A stretch of 64,000 bases of DNA from Tipula vernalis (lineage: Eukaryota > Arthropoda > Insecta > Diptera > Tipulidae): contig OY282560.1 in the NCBI GenBank assembly GCA_958295665.1, positions 306,385,236 to 306,449,235 of the forward strand, given 5' to 3'. The notes under the pieces were generated by a model, which did not search any database, was not told where the DNA came from, and was given only the letters and a program-made list of their open reading frames with translations. This document shows positions 36,001 to 46,588 of the stretch, piece after piece; the first letter of the stretch is position 1; each line of letters starts with the position of its first letter. The translations under genes and the position numbers were made by a program.

Positions 36001-36581
36001 CGGCGATTCGCATTACAAACTATTATTCTTTTCTCTTATTTTGGAAATTTTGAATGAAAAGCGTCATGTGAGGATACTGTTGCCTTTATCATTTAGAGTT
36101 CTTTCTTTCTTGATGATGTTTACAGTACCCTTAATGTCTAGACCTTTACTAAGCAACTATGTCGTTACTCTTGCACGTTGAATGTAATCCTCTAGTACTT
36201 TAATTGGTCTTTCGTGCTAGTCTTCATAAGTATGCCCGTGAACTTTCTCAGCGTAAAGCTTCATGAATAGTTTTCTATAAGTATCTGAGTCTTTGACATT
36301 TACCTTCCAGATTTACCTTCCAAGCTTTAATAGTCGGATAGTCTTTGATATTAACTAAGTTAATAGGTTGAGGCTATTTTTCCCCTCTTTAGTTTGATTT
36401 CCCTGTTGTGCTGAGTTGATAAGTTACTGATGTTCATATTTACTTTGCTTGCTAAACATATCCTTACGATGATTCTGCTTTCCTTTTCTTCTTCAGATTC
36501 CTTTGCTTCAGTAGCTTCCATGTTTAATGTGACGGGTTTTCAGGGTTTTCTTACCACTATTGTTCTCTTACCATCAAGGAT
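36001..36581. other. Probable upstream part of the same LINE remnant
   Basis: The sequence has the balanced base composition of the LINE next to it, but I could not read a conserved motif. No host gene is seen. Confidence 0.3.
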
Positions 36582-36682
36582 GCTATTCTTGAACTATTAC
36601 GAAAACTTTCGTATTGCGAGTTAGTGTCAAAGTATTACGAAAACAAGCAATACGAAAGTTTTCGTAATAATTCAAGAATAGC
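36582..36682. repeat. Short inverted repeat (hairpin)
   Basis: GCTATTCTTGAA..TATTACGAAAACTTTCGTATTGC is repeated as its reverse complement after a 28-bp loop. Arms are about 36 bp with one or two mismatches. It could be a small MITE. Confidence 0.75.
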
Positions 36683-36689
36683 ACCCCAG

Positions 36690-39600
36690 ATCCTGTTTCT
36701 CTTTCGAGTTCTTCATCGTTTAATTATTTGACAATGGAGATTATTCGGGGTTTTGTGATATTTTTTCAGATTTTCGTATCCGAGTATCGAGTTACTTAGA
36801 CAACATTTTTCGAGAATATTTGAGACTTCAAATAATTATGTTGAATTGCAATATAATCTGTAACGATTATTTCACAATATTCATGGTTTTTGTAGATATT
36901 GTTTAAATGTATGTACAAAACAGATAGATTCTCGTCTCTACCTAAACATCTACCAGACTTTGCTCATGAAATTTCAAGCTCTAGATTCAAGCTGTCCCCT
37001 TTCCTACCCCAAAAATAAGCCAAAAAAGCAAAGTTCTTGTTGTAACCAAAATTTAAAAAATGATTGTTACAAACACAAAATGCGAGCTTTTATACCCTAA
37101 ACAGTGATCATTCAACAAATAAAAAAATGAGAATAATTAATTAAGGGTATTTTTCAAACCTCTAACACCAAGATACTTGTGGGGGTTTCCTATAGGTCAC
37201 GAAAAAATTATGGTGAAATTAAACAAAAATAAAATTACTTTGTGCGTTTATTTTGTGTTGACAAAACTCAATTTCTTTATGAAAGCAATGCATGCATTGC
37301 ACTCGCCACATGGCACTTCATTTTGACTGCACAAAATATATTAAACTGTACAGCAAACTGCGTAAACTACATTTTCACAAATTTTCAGCGCTGGTACAAA
37401 ACTATTTTAAGAAAATGTTCACCACCTCTTATACTATTTGTACCTTTATCAAAAATGAAAAGAATCTCGTCCAGTGAGAAATTGGAAAATCAGGAATTCT
37501 TCGAAATTTAATTAGATTAAACAAGAGTACATTGACCTAAAAAAACATACAAAATGCAATTCTACCTCATTTTAATAGCGTGAATCGCCTCAATCGTCAC
37601 GGTGTTCTTTAGAGGTCCTGTTTATATGTTGAAATATTTAAGTGTTTGGAGATGTGGAATCATTTTTAGACCACCACTTTCTTTATAATATTGGGGAATA
37701 GTTGGTCCAACATACTTTTAATTTTTTTAAAACCTAGAAATCCTAAGGATCTCTGAAACAACAGTAGGTCGCAATACTTTTAAAAAGTAGAACGTTTACT
37801 TCCCACTTTTTTCATCACACTTTCGTTTGAAACTCCAGTCTCAAAACTTGTTAGGAGGAAAAGGAAAGAAAATTCTCAAGACAATTATTAAAACAGGTGC
37901 TTTTTTGTTTGGTGTGTAAACTTGGCTATTTTATACAATTTTTTAAGTTGGCAACAATGGCGGCTACTGATATAAATGTTTACACATTCGATATATCGAA
38001 TTAATTTTTTAACCATTTTATACACATTGGTTTGAAAAAGGCAAATTCTTTAACAAGCTAATTCTCAGTCAACTGCACTTTAATTTCACCTGCTAGGGAT
38101 ACCTCTGTGTTATATCTCCTATTTTAGGTTACCAGTGTCGAGTATTCGTAATTAATAATGCCGCAATTGCGACAAAACGCGGTTATGTATGTATTACTAG
38201 CATTCAAAACCTCTTATCGCATTTTCAAAAAAATTTGGATGTAACCGACGACTCGAACGACACATTTTAAAAGATTTTCTGTTATTTTGAGCAAGGTCCT
38301 TAAAAGATAAGTTAAAAGATATCAGGGCTTTCTTAAATTTGGAGACTACTTCTCCAATATCACAATTGGTCTACTCTCAATCGGCTAAACTGATACGTGG
38401 TGGACAGCAATTACAATCGCATTCGCGATTTTTCTTATTTAACCTTTACCAATTAGTTCCAGTTACACATCTCTAGTACACTGTTGAAAATCCTTTAGAA
38501 TTTTCCGTTCAGAGAGCATTCGCACAATGTTCAAAATTAATTTTCTCAAAAAAGCGGAACCGTTTGTTCAGATCACAACATTAAATGAGCAACGTGCGAG
38601 AAATGCGGCTGATATAATTCTTTACTCAATGGTTCAGTATGGTGGGAGCCTTGCTGTGGATCATTCGAAAATCCAAAAAAATAATAAAACTCCAGCAATA
38701 GTACAAAATCAAAATTAACGTCAATTATCTTTTGTGAATCCCATATAGAAGTCACACAGCATTTCATTTTCTATATCTCCTACCGCCCATTTGCTATTAA
38801 AGATTTATATTCGATTTTAAAGCCGACTTTATTAAAGCAATTTACAAATAATGTATCGATCAACATGTCGTTGAAATTACAATCACTAAAACGGCATAAA
38901 ATCTCAATAAAATGTCACAGAAATGGGAATGTCTTCAAAGCTTTAAATGTTACACGGCTACCTATTCATTTTATCTTGAAGGCACCTAAGGAACAATTGT
39001 TGGAATTTGGAAGATGTATTTACCGTAGAATAAGATTTCTTCGAAAATTTTGATATTACCTCAGAAAACCGTTCAACAAGTTTTTGTTTACTAAATTTTG
39101 CGAAAAATGATAGATGATGGATTGTCAAATTCATCATCAACATAACAAAAAAATCGTCGACCCCGTTTTTGAGAAAATCTGTTCGGCAGTTTTTTCTACT
39201 GCAACCCTCTCTATTTTAGGCTCGAATGGACCTAAATGTTAAATGAAACTGCTTATTACTAAAATCTATCTTTGTACAAAACTTCGACCAAAACTATTAA
39301 TATTTGTGAGAATGGGAGGCAAACCAAAAATAATAAAAGGAGGAGTCCTGGTAACCTAATTCGATGAAAAATGTGAAAATCTGGAACAAAATTTTTTTCG
39401 CGGTTACAATACAACTTTGTTGTAGTGGGAAAAGTGTAAATTTTGTTTACAAAATCGGCCACCAGTCTTCCCAATCTTAGAATTAGGTTTTATACATTGG
39501 AAATGTCGACTATTACAGTTTATTCCAGTTTCTCGAATTTTGACGTTCAAATGCGTCAATTGTTTCCGAATTACAAGTACATCACAATTTTCTATATTTT

Positions 39601-39715
39601 ATAAGATTCTTGGAAGTTTTTGTGCATCGAATCTAAAATTTTGATTTGTTCATCAAACCAAAGTCACAATCACAAAAGAGACTTTCGATACTCTAATTAC
39701 TGGTAAAACAACAAT
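36690..39715. other. Unassigned intron sequence
   Basis: No gene is recognised. Short frames at 37242-37511 and 38527-38718 have no family resemblance, start context or splice pattern. Base composition varies, suggesting old transposon fragments too decayed to name. Confidence 0.35.
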
Positions 39716-39717
39716 TT

Positions 39718-40560
39718 ATTTATTTTATTACCTATAGTAAATATACAATCAGTAAGCAAACATACAAAATCAAAAAAAAATTAACAATTATCAATAGACA
39801 AAAATTTAAACAACTCATTTCTAAAAGAACTTCTTGTCAAGTTAAAATATCGTAAACCGAATTAACAAGTCGCGACATTCTCAATACTGGTTCAGAAAGT
39901 GCAAAGTTTGTAGAAAGAGTGAGAGCAAATAATTAATAAATTTATGCCACGATTGGGTGTTATGTTGAAAATAAGTGTGTATGTTATGAAGTGCATTGAG
40001 CCTCAACAAAATGTCCTTCCCTCTTTCTTTCCAATCGAAAAAAGTAGTGCTGTCTGTCTGCGGTTGTGCAATCGTATTAAGGATAAACAAATCCCAGGGA
40101 CAACTTTAATCCTCTCTTTAAAAAAAAAATCGTCACAATCTAATCGGGAAATCAAAACATCGTGAACGAAGATAGTAGATGCAACGTCTCGTCGATGCTC
40201 CAAACTTTGTAGTTTTACTAAATAACAACGATAATTATAAGGTGGGAACCAGATCTGAGAAGCATATTCTAGGAAGGAACGAACAAACGATATTTACAGA
40301 GTTTTCAGTGTGAGCGGGTAAAATAAGCTTTTAATAAAACCTAGCGTAATGTAAGCTTTTGTTATAATAAAATCAACACTATTTACTCACAATTACAAAC
40401 ATAATTAACTAATGCAAATATCTTCATATCTTCTGCGTAAAGCAGACAATGTGCAAATTCAAAACACTCAACAATGGTGTTGGTGAAACTTCAATTTTAT
40501 CGAAAGCCTTTGAAAAATCGGTGTATAATACACCTACTTGTTGCCTATGTTTTTGTCTAC
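39718..40560 (-). mobile_element. LINE 3' remnant
   Basis: Minus-strand fragments give SFVRSFLEYASQIWFPPY near 40300-40250, then LQSLEHRRDVASTIF and VHDVLISRLDC, and finally LNTIAQPQTDSTTFF with the closing HNTQSWHKFIN. These are the standard end blocks of Jockey/CR1-type ORF2. The 3' end carries ATTTATTTATTTTATTA on the plus strand (about 39712-39732), equivalent to a TAAATAAA tail. Closely related in layout to the remnants at 4.2-5.1 kb and 18.5 kb. Confidence 0.75.
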
Positions 40561-40607
40561 TGGTGTTGAGCAGGAGAAATAAAGGTTTTTGCATGAAACA
40601 ACAAGAA

Positions 40608-41055
40608 TTTTTCGTTCGGTCAGAAGGCCGAACGCCGAAAGGCCGAATGGATCGGAAGGCCGAACGTCGTATGGCCGAATGTGTCGCAAGGCTGAATGTC
40701 TATTGGCCGATTGGGTCGAAAGGCCGAAAGTGTTGAAAGGCCGAAGGTCTAAAGGCCGAATGGGTCGAAATGCCATTTTGTCGAAAAAAAATTTATTTAT
40801 TTTTCTTTTTTTATTATAATTAATTAATTTTTAATTATATGCCAAAAAAACGTAAGAAGATTTTAATATTTAAGGTGATTTACTATTAAACTATATATTT
40901 TGAAAATTTTCATTCATAAAAAGATGAAAAAATAAAATCAATGTCGACACTATTCGGCCTTTCGACGCATTCGGCCTTTCGACATTCTGTCTTTCTGCGT
41001 TCGGCCTTTCGACATTCGGCCTTTCGACATTCGGCCTTTCGGCCCTATTCCGAAT
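40608..41055. mobile_element. Foldback element with inverted GGCCGAA arrays
   Basis: The left part (about 40617-40785) is a run of diverged 10-20-bp units built on AAGGCCGAATGGGTCG; the right part (about 40945-41052) is the same unit inverted, TTCGGCCTTTCGACATTCGG. Between them lies about 150 bp of AT-rich sequence. Inverted arms made of tandem subrepeats are the hallmark of Drosophila-type Foldback elements; whether this is related is inference. The several overlapping open frames here on both strands (Arg-rich or His-rich) are just the repeat read in different frames. Confidence 0.8.
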
Positions 41056-41139
41056 TTTTCTACTGTAGATTCGTAAACTTTTATTATGACAGAAATAACA
41101 GTGACTCCGCGATAATTGCTGATTTTATTTTATACCAGT

Positions 41140-41508
41140 GGTGAGATGTTCTAACCATCACTATTTTCGATGTTCGATGGTGTTCATGTCTCCCTTTTTA
41201 AGAATAAAATTGTACACCATTTCGATTTTTGAATTATGCTTTCTTTATTGTGATCTCATTCTTGTAGAATAAATATATAAACTGTTTCATTTTTTCACAT
41301 CGACAAAGTGCCACAAACGAAAATTTGGATGATAAAGAGTGATGAATGGAAGTAGAAACAGAATGATGTTTTATTCGGGCATGCCGAGATCGCAATAAAG
41401 TAAGCATAATTCAAAAATCGAAATGGTGTACAATTTTATTCTTAAAAAGAGAAACATGAACACTATCGAACATCGAAAATAGTGATGGTTAGAACATCTC
41501 ACTACAGA
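41140..41508. mobile_element. Foldback MITE, about 365 bp
   Basis: Inverted arms of about 120 bp start GTGAGATGTTCTAACCATCA and end with its complement, around an AT-rich centre of about 120 bp. Arms include TTTTCGATGTTCGAT and GTACACCATTTCGATTTTTG with their complements. No coding sequence. Confidence 0.85.
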
Positions 41509-41924
41509 TTTAAAAATCGGACGAATGAAAGATAATTTCCAGAGATCAGGAAAAATCCCAATACGTAGGATATTATTAAAAATAATAGCCGGCGGAGGGA
41601 GCTAAACTCTCTGCACAATTCTTAATATGGACATGTCTCCAGTAACTACATACATATTAGTTGTTTACCAAAATGAAGGAAAGGCGTAATAGCAATCCGC
41701 AGGGAACATATACAGCAACCACGAGGGTAGAGGAACTGTCTACATTAATATGTACAGCAATACGAGTAGCATCATAAATTGGATGGCATGGAATGAGCTC
41801 GTTCCGATCAACGTACCTCCTCCATTAGGGCTGGTAGAAAAATCACATAGTAGGGTGGGAAATATTCATCGGCCTGCGAATTGAAACTTTTCGTAAGCCA
41901 TGTTTCAGAGATAATAATCGCATA

Positions 41925-42545
41925 ATAATCTTAACAACGATTATGACGAACGGCAAGCAAGAATAGTTTAGCTTTATCTCGAATAGGTGGTGTGATCAGA
42001 GGAGTATTAAGTAGAAAATTTTGTTCGACTAGCCTCTTATATTGATCCCAATAAGTTTGCTTGTTTGTAAGACGGTTCAGTATTTCGTTCCTTAGGACAT
42101 CGGTACTCACTGTTACTATTATCAGTGAATGATCAGAAGACAGATCATAGCGATCGTTGGCCTTAGCATATGTAGGTGGAATGGCCTTAGTTACACAATC
42201 AATCAGCAATTTAAATCAGTAATTTTTTTTTTAACAGATAAATAATCCAGGGACTGTTCCTCTAGCATGTTTTGGAGGACAGTACACTGCCGACATGACA
42301 TAGTTTCCAGACCACTCCTACAGACAGATGTTCGTTGATTGTATATATGTTCTTTCTCATATTTCGTAAGTTCGTACTTTCGTAGTGTTTTAATGTTCTC
42401 TTAATCAATACAGCAGTGCCTCCATGTACTTTACCATCTGAGTGCTTGGTGTCATAAATAGAGTACCCATTAATTTTGAAATAGTGTTCATATTCTGCAT
42501 CATTAGATCCATGCTGGAATCCTGAAAATAATTGCAAATTCATCG
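41925..42545 (-). mobile_element. LINE endonuclease fragment
   Basis: Minus-strand frames give FQHGSNDAEYEHYFKINGY, GKVHGGTAVLIKRTLKHYE and, after a shift, DRYDLSSDHSLIIVTVS. This is the apurinic-type endonuclease order: the GGTA..IK block, then the SSDH(S/L)P block that carries the catalytic Asp-His. The rest of ORF2 is not seen here. Stops interrupt it. Confidence 0.75.
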
Positions 42546-42806
42546 ATAAAAGTTAAAAGCGCCTCTTTTACTCAAACGATAGCCATGCACGACCAAAGTT
42601 TATTAGTCCAAATAAACTGTTCACTATATTTACTTCCCATTTTGGCTGCTACTTGTATTTTAATTTAATTGATAACACAAACTATATTTAATACTTGAAA
42701 CTAATATTCAATCCATCATAAACTATAGAAACTCGAACTTGAAATACAATTATCCAAAATTAGCATTATTCATTTAAAATGCTTGACGGTTCGAATCATC
42801 GATACC

Positions 42807-44118
42807 AGGGTATCGATTTTGGTCGCAAAATGAGGATTGAGGATTGAGAATTTTGTATATGTACACGGCGTATAATATACATTTTGCTACTGTGTGCCGA
42901 CAAATATTTTTATTGTATTAGTGTGTTTTCTCATGATGGTAAGTATCAAAAATAAGCTAAGCGGGTGAAATCGGTTCAACTTTTTTGTTGCTTCCGCTCG
43001 CCTTGAGTTATTTTTCCCTACCTTTTAACATGAGGAATTCATGTTTTTCTATCTATTGTTGTTGTAAACGAGACATTCATTTTACTTCGTTACCAAAAAT
43101 CCAAAACAATATACGCAATCAATTGCTCGTGGTGATCTTCAATATAAAAAACAAAAAGCAGCATAAATAAATGGTTTTTAATTTTTACATTCTTCGTCGA
43201 CCACATTCATAATATTTTTAACTTTTTTTTTTTTTTTTTTTGAATTATGTGAGAATAAACATTTGAAAAATAAAAAAAAAAACAATTCAGTGTTATCTCA
43301 TGCGCACGAAAGGAATGTTGTACATATTTTTATTACCAGTAATTTTCTGCAAAATTTAAAACTAATAAAATTGTTAATTAAATAATGATTTAAAGATAAA
43401 TAAATATTAACTAAAAATGGAAAATAAGTCAGATAAATATTGATAAACTATAATTTTATTAATAATTTAAAATGATGAAAAATCACACGACGTACATCCA
43501 CCCTTTCCTGTGCTTGAATTAACACTAAGCCAAAATAACTAATTTACTTCTTATTTTTTCCACATTATATTTTATATCCCTCTTTTTCGTGTCATTTTAT
43601 CTCTCTTATTTGCATCATGTTAAACAAAAAACTTAAAAAAACGCCCATTAGACACTGTCAAATGTGCGTATTTTTTAGTTTTTTGTTTAACATCGGATAA
43701 GAGGGATAATGTGAAAAATATAAGAAGTAAATTAGTGATTTTAACTTTTAGTGTTGATCCAAGCGCAGGAAAGGGAGTATGTACGTCGTGTAATTTTGCT
43801 AACTTAAAATTATTAATAAAATTATAGTTTATAATTATTTTTCTGATTTATTTGCCTTTTTTAATTAATATTTATTTATCTTTAAATCATTATTCAAGTA
43901 ACAATTTTATTAGTTTTAAATTTTGCAAAAAATTACTGAAAATAAAAATATGTATGTACAACCTTTCGTACGCATGAGATGACACTGAATTTTTTTCTTT
44001 TATATTTCAAATGTTTATTCTCTGTTTTTCTCTATTCTTTCGACCCCAATACAATTTACCAATACTATTGCCTTCCGGTAATTCTCAACTCAATCCTCAA
44101 ATTGCGACCAAAATCGCT
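42807..44118. mobile_element. Foldback non-autonomous element, copy 1
   Basis: The ends are inverted repeats: CGATTTTGGTCGCAAAATGA with GATTGAGGATTGAGAATT at the left, and AATTCTCAACTCAATCCTCA then TTGCGACCAAAATCG at the right. Longer inner arms (about 43250-43645 and 43670-44040) also pair, with a small loop containing CCCATTAGACACTG. A 61-codon frame at 42985-43170 is repeated in copy 2 and has no recognised function. Copy 1 carries the empty site of the hAT insertion found in copy 2. Confidence 0.8.
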
Positions 44119-46140
44119 GTCCAGGGTATCGATTTTGGTCGCAAAATGAGGATTGAGGATTGAGAATTTTGTATATGTACACGGCGTATAATATACATTT
44201 TGCTATTGTGTGCCGTCAAATATTTTTATTGTATTAGTGTGTTGTCTCATGATGGTAAGCATCAAAAATAAGCTAAGCGGGTGAAATCGGTTCAACTTTT
44301 TTGTTGCTTCCGCTCGCCTTGAGTTATTTTTCCCTACCTTTTAACATGAGGAATTCATGTTTTTCTATCTATTGTTGTTGTAAACGAGACATTCATTTTA
44401 TTTCGTTACCAAAAATCCAAAAAAATATACGCAATCAATTGCTCGTGGGGATCTTCAATATAAAAAACAAAAAGCAACATAAATAAATGGTTTTTAATTT
44501 TTACATTCTTCGTCGACCACATTCATAATATTTTTAACTTGTTTTTTTTTTTTGAGTTATGTCAGTGAGAATAAACATTTGAAAAATAAAAAAAAACATT
44601 TCAGTGTTATCTCATGCGTACGAAAGGAATGTTGTACATATCTTTATTTCCAGTAATTTTCTATAAAATTTAAAACTAATAAAATGGTAAATTGAATTAT
44701 GATTTAAAGATAAACAAAAATTAGCTAAAAATGGAAAACAAGTCAGAAAAATATTTATAAACTATAATTTTATTAATAATTTTAAATGATGAAAAGACAC
44801 ACGACGTACATCCTTCCTCTCCTGCGTTTGAATTAACACTAAGCCAAAATAACTAATTTACTTCTTATATTTTCCACATTATATTTTATATCCCTCTTTT
44901 TCGTATCATTTTATCTCTCTTATTTGCATCATGTTCAGTGCTGCCAGATCGTAAGATTTATCTTTTTTTGAAAGATTTTTTGCCCGTGAAAAAGATAAAA
45001 AGGTTTTCTTCAAAATAAAAAGATTTTCTTTAAAATTAATTTGAATGTATCTAAAATAAGCTTTTTATAACAGCAAGCTTTTCCAGATGTTTTAAGGAAT
45101 ATGTAATACGTTTTCTAAACATACGGTTTATTATTAAACAAATAGGAAATCCAAATAACCACCATTTTACTATCATCAAACGATAAAGTAGAGTTTCGGT
45201 TCCACTGTCAACAGGTTTACCTGAAGATATCACACGTAATCACCTAATTAATAAAATTAATTTTGGGGACAAATGATAACAGGCTTTGGATTCTCTTGTA
45301 TATTAAATAAAAAAACCTAAGTTGTTCAAAATTTCTTTTGAAAACAAAAAAAATCCTTTGTCTTTTCTCCTAACATCATTAATCAGGATTACTTCCAAAT
45401 TGCCTAAGATGAATTGGCAAATTAAATTGTTGAATTTTTCAGAATTAAAACTGAACGATTTTTGAATTTAAAATTGTTCGATGCAGTTTATGTTTTCCTA
45501 ATTTGAAGCGAGCTAATATGGCCATTTTAACCATTTCTGCGGCAACGGCGAACGTGGAGCCTACTTTCTCGAAATTTAATAGAAAAGAAATTAAAAAAAG
45601 ATTTAATGACTCAAAAAAAGATTTTTTTTTCAAATTAAAAAGATTTTATAAAAAATAATCTGGCAGCACTGATCATGTTAAACAAAAAACAAAAAAAACC
45701 GCCCATCAATTTTTTAGTTTTTTGTTTAACATCGAATAAGAGGGATAATGTGAAAATATAAGTAAATTAGTGATTTTGGGATGGGCAAGTAGGATGTACG
45801 TCGTATATCTTTTCATCATTTAAATTTATTAATAAAATTATAGTTTATAAATATTTTTTTGACTTAATTTCCATTTTTAGCTAATTTTGATTTATCTTTA
45901 AATCATTATTCAATTTACCATTTTATTAGTTTTAAATTTTACAGAAAATTACTGGAAATAAAAATATGTACAACATTTCTTTCGTACACATGAGATAACA
46001 CTGAATTGTTTTTTTTTATTTTTCAAATGTTTATTCTCTGTTTTTCTCTATTCTTTGGACACCAATAAAATTTACCAATACTATTGCCTTCCGGTAATTC
46101 TCAACTCAATCCTCAAATTGCGACCAAATTCGCTACCCAG
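44119..46140. mobile_element. Foldback non-autonomous element, copy 2, split by a hAT element
   Basis: This is a close copy of the element at 42807-44118, in the same orientation, starting only a few bases after it. Left ends are almost identical over hundreds of bases; the right end reads TTGCGACCAAATTCGCTACC. Subtracting the 736-bp hAT insertion and its duplicated 8-bp site leaves about 1.28 kb, the same size as copy 1. Confidence 0.8.
44936..45671 (+). mobile_element. hAT-type element with 8-bp target duplication
   Basis: Ends are CAGTGCTGCCAGAT and its complement ATCTGGCAGCACTG, a typical hAT terminus. The flanks are both ATCATGTT (44928-44935 and 45672-45679), an 8-bp target duplication. 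Inside, near 45510-45600, the plus strand encodes ANMAILTISAATANVEPTFS followed by a Lys-rich stretch, matching the hAT C-terminal dimerisation domain (usual ...SAERxFS pattern). The N-terminal catalytic part is missing, so this is an internally deleted, non-autonomous copy. Confidence 0.92.
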
Positions 46141-46588
46141 ATAACAAACAAAAAAAACATATAATCTTATCAAAGACACCTGATTTTATTGTGAACGTCA
46201 CGTTTCTAAATGTAGGCTCTTAATTCGCCAATATAATGGTTTTCATTTTAATCATATATCAATGTTATCATAATTACCTTGTAAAGGTGTTTTTATCGAA
46301 CGCCAAATTAAAATTTCGCATACGTACATTATATTTCGTGAGATAGGAATCGCCTCATTTCAATAATTGAATTACACGACTAATTGTTCGATGAGGTTTA
46401 ATTTTCTCGCACGTTTCGCTATTGTTTGATAACATGAAACAAGAACTTTATCGCCATAACGTGTTTGCAATTTGCGAATATGTAGACGACAAGAAATTAT
46501 CGCAGCTCATCATTTAAACGGCGCTGCGAAAACGAATTTAATGCGGACTAATCCATCAAATTTTTTTTTTTTTTGTTTTTATTTCTAG
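46141..46588. other. End of the long otopetrin intron
   Basis: No repeat or gene is recognised. The last 30 bases are a T-rich polypyrimidine tract that leads to the acceptor TTTCTAG at 46588. Confidence 0.5.

Noticed and set aside
37242..37511. 89-codon frame
   Set aside because: No recognised domain, no conserved start context, and overlapping frames of similar quality exist in the same stretch.
40449..41144. Overlapping Arg- and His-rich frames on both strands
   Set aside because: They are translations of the GGCCGAA tandem repeat in different frames.
42985..44486. Two near-identical 61-codon frames (42985-43170 and 44301-44486)
   Set aside because: They are the same part of a duplicated non-coding foldback element and have no independent support as genes.
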